64,000 nt of DNA from Callaeas wilsoni (Eukaryota > Chordata > Aves > Passeriformes > Callaeidae): positions 124,001 through 188,000 of the forward strand of contig VWPU01004984.1 in assembly GCA_013398955.1 (NCBI GenBank), read 5' to 3'. The notes under the pieces were generated by a model. That model saw only the letters and a list, made by a program, of their open reading frames with translations. It did no database searches and had not been told where the DNA came from. Made by a program: the position numbers and the translations under genes. Of the stretch, positions 22,319-31,925 are shown piece by piece. Numbering within the stretch: the first letter of the stretch is position 1; every line of letters begins with the position of its first letter.

Positions 22319-25300
22319 CTAGGAACACACAGAGGTAACTGTGAGGCATTTGCAGGCAGCATTCACACCAGGCACAAACAATTCCAAGCTTCCAGCAGCT
22401 CTCGTTGCTCGTGTCCTCCTCCCAGGAGCTCTGGTCGCCCTGCACGTCTGGGATGGCACCGTGCGTACGGGAGTCCTGTCCTGGCCTGGGCTGGGACAGA
22501 ATTCATTCTCTTCTCAGCAGCTGGCACAGTTTTGGGTTCAGAAGTGAACAATGCTGAGAACACACTGACGGTTAGGCTGTTGCTGAGCAGTGCTTAAGCT
22601 GAGCCAAGGACCTTTCCGTGCCTCATGCTGTGCCAGTGAGGAGGTGCACAAAAAGCCAGGAAGGAGCATAGCTGGGGCAGGTGACCCAAACTGGCCAAAG
22701 GGATATTCCACACCATAGAACACCATGCCCAGTACATAAACTGGGGGGAGATGGCGAGAAGGAGCCAGTTGCTGCTCAGGAACAGTGGCTGGACATCAGA
22801 GAGCAGGTTATGGGGGAGCAGTTGTGCTGTGCATCACTTGTTTTGGTTGGATTTTCTCTCTCTCTCTCCTCCTTTCTATGATTGTTATCATAATGATTGC
22901 CAGTGAATTTGTATATTGTTAGGCTACTTTAAAGAAAAATCAGAAAAAGATCCAAACAGGAATCCATGGTATTTATTATTACTATTAGAAGCAACCTAAA
23001 GAGGAAAAAACACATTATGATTAACAGACAGTTGTGGAGATTTGGAGTCTGCCTCTGTCCTGACCTGAGGCTTGCTGCCAGCAAGGGCTGAAGCACCATC
23101 CAGAGAGCAGGGAACCCTAATTTTATCAATGCAGTCAGACAAATGTCCCACTGTGCACAGCTCTGGGACTATAGGCTGAGCTTACAAAGCATTGCAAAAG
23201 AGTAGAAGTATTTACACAGAATGAGCAGCTTATTTATGTCCTAAGCAGACTCCACCCTACTGCTGCTGTGATGAGTTCTCAACTTTCCCTTTGAATCAAA
23301 GGGATGGCACAGAGCTATTGCTATTATCTTAATAATAATCCTCCCAGAAAACTCCTGGGAGTTCCAAGCCTCTTTATCCACAGCTTGCTTTAACAAGGTG
23401 TATTCAAGGCACGCCCCAAAGCCCTGAATCCCAGAACAAGCTCCCTTTGCTGCACACACATGCGCAAATAAGCATACAGTGTAAGGAATCAGCACTTCTA
23501 GAGGTACTCAGTGTACTTGGTGTCTCATTGTAGTCCTTTCTTAAAGATGTTTTATTGACTTCTCATCTTGCCTTTGTCATGGTGAAATGAGCACTTACCA
23601 GTAGGTGCTGCTCTGAATCCCAAATGTGATAGCCCCACCCGTGGTGGTGGCTTAAAGGAGTACTCCATTTTTAAGAGGAATTGCTGGAAAAGCCTGAGAA
23701 TAGAATCTGTTGTTGATTTATCCAAAGTAATGGCTGGCTCTGGCACTATCACACCATCCATTCTAGGAAGTGGCTTGCGTTGCCTAAAACATGCCAAAGG
23801 AATCACAGAACCACAGAATAAATGAGGTGGGAAAAGACCTCCAAGGCCATCAAGTCCAAGCTGTGCCCAATCCCCGCCTCATCTCCAGCCCACAGCACTG
23901 AGTGTCACCTCCAGCCCTTCCTTGGACACCTCCAGGGATGGGCACTCCAAACCTCCCTGGGCAGCCCCTTCCAAGGCCTGAGCACCCTTTCCATGGGGAA
24001 ATTCCTGCTGATGTCCAACCTGAGCTCCCCTGGCCCAGCCTGAGGCCGTTCCCTCTCCTCCTGTCCCTGTTCCCTGGGAGCAGAGCCCGACCCCCCCGGC
24101 TGCCCCTTCCTGTCAGGGAGTTGTGCAGAGCCCCAAGGTCCCACCTGAGCCTCCTTTTCTCCAGGCTGAGCCCCTTTCCCAGTTCCCTCAGCTGCTCCTG
24201 GGGCTCCAGCCCCTTCCCTGGACACGCTCCAGCCCCTTCCCAGCTCCGTTCCCTTCCCTGGACATGCTCCAGCCCCTCCCCATCTCTCTGGCTCTGAGGG
24301 GCCCAGAACTGGACACAGCACTCACGGTGTGACCTCACCAGTGCCCAGCACCGTCACTTCCCTGCTCCTGCTGGCCACGCTCTTGCTGAGACAGGCCAGG
24401 TACCACCGGCTTTCCTGCCCACCTGGGCCCACCTGGGCACACATGGGCTCGTGTTCAGCCAACTTTGAACAGCATTCCCAGTTTCTTTCCCGCCAGGCAG
24501 CTTTCCAGGCACTGTTCCCCCAGCCTGGAACTGCATGAGATCGTTGTGGCCGCAGTGCAGGGCCTGGCACTTTCCCTCACTGAAGCTCACGCTGCTGGCC
24601 TTGGCCCATGGATCCAGCCTGTCCTGATCCCTCTGCAGAGCTTCCTGCCCTCCAGCACATCCACACTCCTGCCCGACTTAGTGCTGTCTGTGAACTTACT
24701 GGGAGTGCACTCCATCCCCTCGTCCAGCTCATCAGCAAAGATATTAAACCTCAGGAAGAGCTTACCTGGCTTTAATTGCTGCAAAAGCCTGTAAAGATAT
24801 TTTGAAAGCAGAATTAGCACACTGCAGGCACAGGCCAGCCCTGGAGCTGTGTGTCTCTGGGAAGGGAGATGCTGATAGGTACCTTGGTGAAAAGAAGTGT
24901 GTCTTTCTGATTTCTCAGAGCCTCTAGCTGCTGAACATCATGGCTGGCTGAATCCTTCTCCCTTTCATGATTCTTCACCTCTGCCTGAATCTGAGAAAGT
25001 TGTTGCTCCTCGTAGTCAGTGAGAACTTTCAGGACCTCTCCTTTTTTGTTCTCTAGCTGCAGATGCATCTCCTTGAACAGGTTCTCCAGCTGTTCCTTCC
25101 GCTGGCTCTCCTTAGTCTATTAAGAAAACAATTTCAAAATTGTAAGGGACATTTTCCACATGAGCTCTCGCTTAGGAAAAAAATCTGACTTTTTTCTGGG
25201 ATGAGAGAAGTAACTAAAAGTTGAAGGTTGGAAAAATAAAAAAGCCAGACACCAGCCACTCATCAGGAGGCACAGACTTCCAAGCTTAACTAAGAATGAA

Positions 25301-26817
25301 CCTCATAGACTGATAAGAAAGTAGAGCATCATCTTTCCTCAAAGAAGAAACCTCAAAAATACATGAGAAACCACCCAGGAACTAAAAAAGCTTCAGAATG
25401 CATGATCTGGGGAAGGGCAAAAGAAAACTTTATCGCATCAGTTACCAGCAAGCAACCACCCCGAGGCTGGCACCTTGAAACAAACCTTTAGTCCCTTCTC
25501 TTGGTTCAGCAGGTTTGCTATGGCTTGATTCAGTGCAGCTTCGTGCTTTTTCAGTGTTTCCAGAGTTCCAGGAAAAGATATCTACAAATATAACCAGAAG
25601 GAGATATCAGGATAGGACTAGCATAAAGCACGAGATCAGCAGTTTTATAGACAGGGGTTAAGCTAGACTTGCAAAAGGTTTGTTCACTGCATGCTCTCAG
25701 GACAAATCAGTAGATGAAGGTTTACTGGAATGTTTTATCCCTGAACAAATGCCACAATTACAAGCACGAAAAAGATAATTTGAAGCTGAAAACTGTTCAT
25801 GTGCAATAGCCACATATAAAGCTATTTCCCCTGCTGGCAGCTTTCTTTCTGTTACTCTGTCATTAATTTTCCTTGCATAAGTGCAGCTCAGGCTCATCTT
25901 CGTCTTGGAAGTGCACCAAGGACTAAAACCGTAGCCACGAGCACTCAGTGCCACCAGTTTGGCCAAACTCTTCCCTCAGGACGGGAAAAAAGCGTTTATA
26001 ACATCTTGTTTCATGTCTCAAGGGCCAAACCCAGAGAGAATTTGGGACAAAACTAAGAATAAAAGCCCAGGATTGCAATTTAGGCCCATCCCGGGTCTGC
26101 AGTTCTGAAACTCGGGAGTTGTTCCAGCCCTGCGCCATGGGCGGCTCTCTGCCTTTTCCTGGTGCAATCCGCACCTGTCCCGCTGTCCCAGCAGCCTCTT
26201 ACCTGAGCTTCGTCAAAAGCCTCCTCCACACTGATGATCTTGTGGTCCCTGTGGGAGAGGACAGAGCACAGGATGCAGATGCAGTCCCAGTCATTCCCAC
26301 AGAAGCACTCCAGCAGTCTGCCGTGCTTGGGGCATCTCCTCTCAGCCAAAACCTGGGCGTCGCAGGGCTCCACCAGCACGTGGTTCTTCTGGGCGCTCTT
26401 ACTGTTGTGCTTGCTCAGGTGGGCGAGGCACAGGGAGGCTTCGCAGCTCAGGCACGTCTTCACTGCCGGCTGGGGCTCCTGGAGGCAGGAATCGCACAGG
26501 GTCGCCTCCTCCGGCCGGCCCGAGCTTTCCCCCTTCTCCTTGCATTGCCCTTCCTGCTCTCCCTCCTCCTGGTGCGCAGGAGCATCCATAAACTTCTGCA
26601 CGATGTTGCGGAGGTGGAAGTTGGGCTGCAGCTCCCCGACGGGCGAGTGGCAGAGCGGGCAGCGGGCAGAGCTCTGCTGGGAGCGCACCGCCTGCTTGAT
26701 GCACTCCCTGCAGAAGCTGTGGCTGCAGCCCAGGGACACGGGGTCCCTGTAAATGTCCAGGCAGATGGGACAGGTCAGCTCTTCCCTCAGCCCGGCCACG
26801 GCCTCGGCCCCGGCCAT
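22278..26817 (-). CDS. TRIM gene B: RING, B-boxes, coiled coil, short tail
   Basis: Probable E3 ubiquitin ligase, paralogue of TRIM gene A. Exons at 26203-26817, 25486-25581, 24883-25116, 24766-24788, 23599-23783 and a tentative last exon 22278-22318 join into about 397 codons. The RING is complete (C16, C19, C31, H33, C36, C39, C53, C56). B-box 1 (CDSC...CLSC...C..H) and B-box 2 ([12 protein letters not shown]...CICILC) follow, then a coiled coil. No B30.2/SPRY exon is seen. The tail is [13 protein letters not shown] if the last exon is real, or a read-through of exon 5 ending at 23552. The orthologue is not recognised. Confidence 0.83.
22971..22980 (-). terminator. Candidate polyadenylation signal, short TRIM gene B isoform
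   Basis: AATAAA on the minus strand in AGTAATAATAAATACCATGG. If the donor of exon 5 is ignored, the frame stops at 23552 and this signal lies about 575 bp downstream, so a short transcript could end here. Confidence 0.3.
23599..23783 (-). CDS. TRIM gene B exon 5 (185 bp)
   Basis: Acceptor TTTTAG, donor GTAAGT; the first base completes Arg, then [20 protein letters not shown] and [20 protein letters not shown] follow. Exits in phase 1. This is the position where TRIM genes link coiled coil to B30.2, but no B30.2 exon follows. Confidence 0.75.
23803..24755 (-). mobile_element. CR1 LINE fragment, about 950 bp
   Basis: The largest CR1 copy in the window, with the 3' end at 23803 (CACAGAACCACAGAATAAAT, then AAAAGACCTCCAAGGCCATC). 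Inner parts include GCCCCTTCCAAGGCCTGAGC, CCTGCTGATGTCCAACCTGA, and GTCCAGCTCATCAGCAAAGATATTAAACC-like sequence at the far end. It lies in TRIM gene B between exons 4 and 5 and reaches to within about 10 bp of the exon 4 donor. Confidence 0.92.
24766..24788 (-). CDS. TRIM gene B exon 4 (23-bp micro-exon)
   Basis: Acceptor TTTACAG, donor GTAAGC; 23 bp encoding AFAAIKA plus two bases. It matches the TRIM-type micro-exon. A CR1 insertion begins within about 10 bp downstream of its donor. Confidence 0.88.
24883..25116 (-). CDS. TRIM gene B exon 3 (234 bp, coiled coil)
   Basis: Acceptor AATAG, donor AAG/GTACCT; 78 codons, phase 0. Contains [20 protein letters not shown] and [20 protein letters not shown], then [15 protein letters not shown]. 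Clear paralogue of exon 3 of gene A. Confidence 0.92.
25486..25581 (-). CDS. TRIM gene B exon 2 (96 bp)
   Basis: Acceptor TGTAG, donor AAG/GTTTGT; 32 codons including [20 protein letters not shown], start of the coiled coil. Identical in size and phase to exon 2 of gene A. Confidence 0.87.
26203..26817 (-). CDS. TRIM gene B exon 1 (RING and B-boxes)
   Basis: The start [20 protein letters not shown] is at 26817 in a GC-rich setting; the donor is CAG/GTAAGA at 26203. It is 615 bp, 205 residues, phase 0. Ends [17 protein letters not shown]. The frame is open further upstream, but no similarity begins before this Met. Confidence 0.92.
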
Positions 26818-27099
26818 GGCGCTGCCGCTGCGGGGCAGGGCTGCGGGCCAGAGGGAGGGCTCTGCCGAGAAGGAAAACGGAACGCGGCAGTGACGAGAGC
26901 AAACTTTGCCCCGTGGGCTGAAAGCTGCTGCCTCCTCCCCTTGCGAGGGAGGGGCCTCCCTCCGCTCTCCCCAGCTTCCTGCCTCTCGCTCACACGTGGG
27001 CAGGGGCAGTCTCGCTGTTGAGGAAAAAAATTGTACCAAGTCGTGTTTAAGTCTTGGGACCTCCTTTCGGTTTACCGACGCTGCTTTGTCCTGTGTTCA

Positions 27100-27515
27100 A
27101 GAGGTTATCTCAGCCGTAAAGACTGTGAGCCTGAGCAACGCAGATAAGAAGGAATATCCTGGCCAGACCACCGCAATGGGATGCATTCAAAGAGAAGGAA
27201 CGTTTCTGGAAGCCTGTGACCAAAGAAGAATAATTTGAGGAATGGGGTGTTCCCCAAACGACCACCTGAGACCCTCAAAAGAACCCTACTCCAATGCAAA
27301 TAAGCTCTGAGGAGTGATTTAAATATGCAGAAAATTCAGGGAGTGTTTAGCATATTGGTGTGAGTTTTGGGAAATGTATTGAATATGTAAAATTACATAG
27401 ATTTAAGCTGGTCTGTTAGCACGTTGTGGTGTGTGTAATAGAGAGTTATGCCCTACATGCCTGGGGCTGAAATAAAGTAATGCCACTTTCTAATACTGGA
27501 ATTACAGTGTTAGAG
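27100..27515 (+). mobile_element. LTR-like sequence, possible endogenous retrovirus solo LTR
   Basis: A stretch unlike its surroundings containing GAAATGTATTGAATATG, TAATAGAGAGTTATGCCC, CTGGGGCTGAAATAAAGTAA and, just after, TGCCACTTTCTAATACTG and ATTACAGTGTTAGAGAG. An AATAAA about 40 bp before the apparent end, with a short R/U5-like tail, is what a retroviral LTR shows. I recall similar ends in avian ERV LTRs. Exact borders and target-site duplication were not found. No internal viral genes are present. Confidence 0.4.
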
Positions 27516-27870
27516 AGTTTAATTCCCCATTTTCAGTGACAACAGGACAGACTGCACGCAGCAGCTCGAGGCTGAGAGCTTGGACACTTCAGGGGGAACA
27601 GGGCAGAAGGGCCAGCTCTGCTTTGATGGGGCTGCAGGGGTCAGGAAACGAGGCAGGAAGGAAAGCCGGGGAGAAACCTTGTGGGCAGTGAGGCTGGGAC
27701 AGCTGGACCAGCAGCCAGAGAGCGAAGGAACCAAACCTGTTCCCCTGTGCAAAGACACCTGGATGGACACGGACAGCAGCCTGGGACTGATAAACGCTGA
27801 GCGGGCAAAGGCATGCGCTGCTTGTAGTGCAGCCTCGGGAGCCCCCGGACACACCTTGCGTGTCCCTGCC

Positions 27871-28160
27871 AGGGAGCTCCTGTGCCAGCAGAGCCCAGGG
27901 CAGGATTTGGTCTCAGATGCCCCTGCTCAGGGAGCTCCTGTGCCAGCAGAGCCCAGGGCAGGATTTGGTGTCAGATGCCCCTGCTCAGGGAGCTCCTGTG
28001 CCAGCAGAGCCCAGGGCAGGATTTGGTCTCAGATGCCCCTGCTCAGGGAGCTCCTGTGCCAGCAGAGCCCAGGGCAGGATTTGGTCTCAGATGCCCCTGC
28101 TCAGGGAGCTCCTGTGCCAGCAGAGCCCAGGGCAGGATTTGGTCTCAGATGCCCCTGCTC
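27871..28160. repeat. Minisatellite, 58-bp unit, 5 exact-phase copies
   Basis: Five nearly identical 58-bp units starting AGGGAGCTCCTGTGCCAGCA at 27871, 27929, 27987, 28045 and 28103. One unit differs by a base (GGTGTC for GGTCTC). The unit is open in all three plus-strand frames, which produces long spurious open frames. Confidence 0.97.
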
Positions 28161-29430
28161 AGGGCACAGGTGGGAGCTGAAACTCCAACGAGCAGCCCAG
28201 GAGAGCTCAGCAGGCAGCGAGATGAAGCCCAAGCAGCGGGCATTCCACACTGGTCAGGAGCAGGAGCCTGGGGTGTGCTGCCCACACTGCCCGCTGCCCA
28301 CACTGCCAGGTGCCAGCCAGCCCAGGGCAGTGACCAAAGCTGTCCCTGTTCACAGAAGCTCCTGGCTGACTGACTTTCCCCTCCCACGACACACACTGTG
28401 CCCAGTCCAGGAGATAAATTATGCTGCCTCCCTTCCCTCCAGCAGCCACATGAGCTACTCCAAAATAGCGCCTGTCTGTGTGAAAAGAAGTTGTTTTATC
28501 ACAAAGTTATGCCGAAATAAAAGCAGTCCAGCTGGGATTATTCCCAGATGGTTGGAAGTAATTGCTGGGACCAACGGAGCTGCTGAACTGATGTCAATAT
28601 TCACCAACAGCTCCCTTTCTAGGTCTGCTTGCAGGAATTATCCTCAATAAACAATTGTATTCCATAAACAGTATCAGTGCTTTATTTTCCAGGAGGCTGC
28701 CTGGGAATGCAGTCCTGGGAGGCACAGGTCGGGCTGGGAGGACAAACCTCAGCTCTGGGTCTGTTCCTCTCTGCAGACCTTTCCTTTGTGTGCCACTCTC
28801 CCTCCTGGGAGCCCACTCCTGCGTCTCTGCTCCACATGCGCCCACCCTGGGCACCCCATCACTGGCTGTCCCAGCTGCATTCCCGCATTTCCCCCCTCCA
28901 AGTTCATGTTTTCGTCTGTCCTGGCACTGTTGGCATCACTGTGCCTGACGTATCTCAGAAAAACACTCCTCTTTGGTGGCCTTGAAGCCTGCTGGTTTTG
29001 GAAAGCAGCAGGGAATTGGGCTTTCCACCAGCTCTCCACTCTGGCTGCAGCAGTGGCAGGGATGTGGGGCTGGGTTTGGGGTGGGAGGCTGGTTCCAGCT
29101 CTGTGGCCGGGCTGGGGGACCCACAGTGGGCTCCCACAGATGTGCTGGACACGGGCAGGTGTAGAGCTGCTGCCTAAATCGGTGCAAATCAGCAAAATGC
29201 AGGAGCTGGCACAGCTCAGCACCTGGCAGAGCTGCTCCTTTCGGGCTGCTGGGATCCTCCAGCCCGGCAGCGTCCCCGATCCATGCTCTGGATAAAATTA
29301 GTGCGACCTCTCCGGCCTGGTGAGCCCCTCACAGGGGCATGGCTGGCGTGGGGCTCCCGTGTGCTCGGGGGGAGCTGTGCCCGTGCTGGGCCTTCCAAAC
29401 ATCCCTTCCAGAGCCTGGACTGCCACGAGG

Positions 29431-29526
29431 ACCAGGGCACCAGGGCACCAAGGCACCAGGACACCAGGACACCAGGGCACCAGGGAACCAGGACATCAGG
29501 ACAGGAGGGCACCAGGGCACCAGGAC
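29431..29526. repeat. 8-bp tandem repeat, about 12 copies
   Basis: Units of ACCAGGGC / ACCAGGAC repeat about twelve times with a few substitutions. It creates proline/threonine- or tryptophan-rich spurious frames on both strands. Confidence 0.93.
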
Positions 29527-30077
29527 ACGCTGTGCTGGGACACCACGGCCGTGCCCCTGGGAGAGCAGTTTGGCTCCCAGGGCCTGCTCTCCTGGTTCCA
29601 GGGCTCTCCAGGTGCCATCCCGAGCTGCACAGCTGCTGCATCGCCACCTGGAGTGTTTCCCACATTTTTTCCTGCTCTCTTACTCCACTCCAGAAAAATC
29701 TGAGGAGCATGCCCTGCTTCATTTTTCACCCACTCCATCTGGAGAGTTTCTTCTGTGAGGGGTCCTGCACCACTCGAAGTCCAGGGTGCAGAGCCCAGGT
29801 TTTTCCTGCATGAGTTAAACTGGAAGAAGCCACACTTAAAATAGCAAGGAACAGGGATATTCCCAGGCAGGAGCTGCATCCCTGGCAGCCGGGAGGCTCT
29901 GCCACCCCCTTGGCACTGGCACAGCCCCACTGCCAGCCAGGCAGGTGCAGGAGAGCACCTTCAGCAGAGCAAAACACCTCATCCCCGAGCAGACTTGCGC
30001 TAAAAACTAAAGTATAGCAGCACAAACTTGCTCCTTTTTTTTTTTGTTCTTTCCACTTTATAGTATATATGTTATCG

Positions 30078-30083
30078 TTTATT
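30078..30083 (-). terminator. PPARGC1B: Candidate distal polyadenylation signal of PPARGC1B
   Basis: AATAAA on the minus strand (CCTATAAATAAACGATAACA), followed by a poly-A/U-rich stretch near 30035-30060. Confidence 0.4.
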
Positions 30084-31919
30084 TATAGGCAGATCACTTC
30101 ACTATTTACAGTACATGAGCGTAGAGATTCTACAGTCTTTTTGATGTAAACAAGAAACTCCACGGCAGGGGAGTCTGGAAAAAGAAGCCAGTTCTGAAGT
30201 ATTTACACAATTTAAAATAGAACTTTTATACCCACTGGATAGATATAGAGAATACATTGAGCGATTTGGTTAAATTATCTATGAAACTATAGAATCTGAC
30301 AATGTAAAAATACAAGAAAACGTTCTCTCATTTTAGAAGGTAGACAGTTAAATCACACTAGAAATAAATCTCTTTTTTTTTTTTAAAAATAATAACAATA
30401 ATAATAAAGGAAAGGCATAAGAATCCATGCCATCTCTTAAGGTTAAAGTATATTACATAAATAAGGACACAACAGAACGGAACTGGGGGAAAAATTAAGT
30501 GAAATATAAAAAAACCGCTACCAATTAAAAAAAAACATACTAAAAACTTGATTCTTAATCATAGAGGGATCAATTCTGCTGCTTTTACTTACTCTGCGAG
30601 TAGAAAATTGCAGAGTTAAGTAGTACTTGCTCAGCATGAGTAAGGCAGGCAGAATTGGCCCCTAATAATTATGAGCAGTGTCCTTTTACTTAAAAAAAAA
30701 AAAAAAAGAAAAAGACAGAATTTAGCTTTTTTAAAAAATAAATAACAAAGCAGATGTGCCCCTTTTTAGGTGAAATTCTTACACCTTTCTCAAGAAATGC
30801 ATCAATTGAACCGTTCTCTCTCTTTCTCACATGCACTCACACACTCCCTCCCCAACTCCTGCTGCCGCCCCTGGCCCCGGGGAGGGAGAGGGAAGAGGAA
30901 TGAAACCCCAAAATGAAACCCCAAGGCTGCATTTGGCTCTGTATTGCTTGAGATTGTCAGGGATGGACTTAGAACAGAAAGGGTGTCGGGTTCAGCTCCA
31001 ACACCGGCGCATCTCAGGACTCAGCAGACCTCCAGAAAGAAAAAAAAATCCCCCAAAAAAGGAGTAAAACCGTGTTGATCTGCAATTGCAAAACCCATTT
31101 GCATGGCCTAGAGCTGAGACCAGACTCAGGACTGTAACATGGTGACTGAGCTGCTGCTTCCTGAAAGAGGGGCAGCCCAGGCAGCTGGGCTTTCAAAGGG
31201 AGAAACCTTTGCTTTGGGGCAGCATCCACCCTAAAATCTGGGATTGTCCTCTGCATTCAGCCCACACACTCAGAAACGTTTGCTCCTCCCTGCAGAGCCT
31301 CAGGGACACGCTGGATTCCAGCCAGAAACCTGCTGCCCCCACCCGAACAACGAGTTTTTCTGGGGCAAACCTGTGCAAAACAAGCAAAGGGGCATTTTAT
31401 CAGAAACTCTTCACATTCAGCACTCCCCGCAGCACCTGCAGGAAACAGCTGGAGGACGTTCTATACTCACATAGTTTTAAAAAAATAAATCTCCTCCTGA
31501 CTTCTTGCCTACCAGAATAAACCCTTTTGCTCCCAGCTTCTCCTGCCTGTCCCACAGCCCCAGCCCTCGCAAGGGGCTGGGGCGTGAGGGGTCCCTTTTG
31601 GAGGGGCACCCACGGCGATGCCACAGGCTGGGTGGGATGTAAAGGCAACCTTGGAAAAGGGGGGGATCCCCAGTCCCTGGCAGCTCCTGCAAAGCTCTGG
31701 GCACCTCTGGCTTCCCTGGCAGCAGTGCCTGGGCATTGCTTTGCTCCTGCCCCATTTCCCTGCCGGCATCCAAACCTTAGGCAGCTCAGGAGGGAGCTCT
31801 CACCTGCCCCTGTGCCCGACCCACTTTCCTGCAGACTCGAGCACCGTGAGCTAAAGACACCTTTAGAGTAAAAAAACCCCACAAAAATTAAAAAAAAAAA
31901 AAAAAAAATCAAGTGGAAA

Positions 31920-31925
31920 TTTATT
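31920..31925 (-). terminator. PPARGC1B: Candidate proximal polyadenylation signal of PPARGC1B
   Basis: AATAAA on the minus strand (GAAAAATAAATTTCC), followed within 15-30 nt by a long T run, an arrangement typical of a cleavage site. Confidence 0.35.

Larger units (their letters stand above)
26818..30049. other. Intergenic region between TRIM gene B and PPARGC1B
   Basis: Holds the GC-rich upstream flank of TRIM gene B, an LTR-like stretch (27100-27515), a 58-bp minisatellite (27871-28160), a plus-strand AATAAA at 28647, and an 8-bp repeat (29431-29526). No conserved exon recognised. Confidence 0.6.

Noticed and set aside
23902..24297. Plus-strand frame of 131 codons
   Set aside because: Lies wholly in a CR1 fragment read on its antisense strand.
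26119..27021. 300-codon plus-strand open frame
   Set aside because: Antisense of TRIM gene B exon 1; same reason.
29283..29813. Plus-strand frame with HQGTR-type repeats
   Set aside because: Produced by the 8-bp tandem repeat; no conserved motif or splice context.
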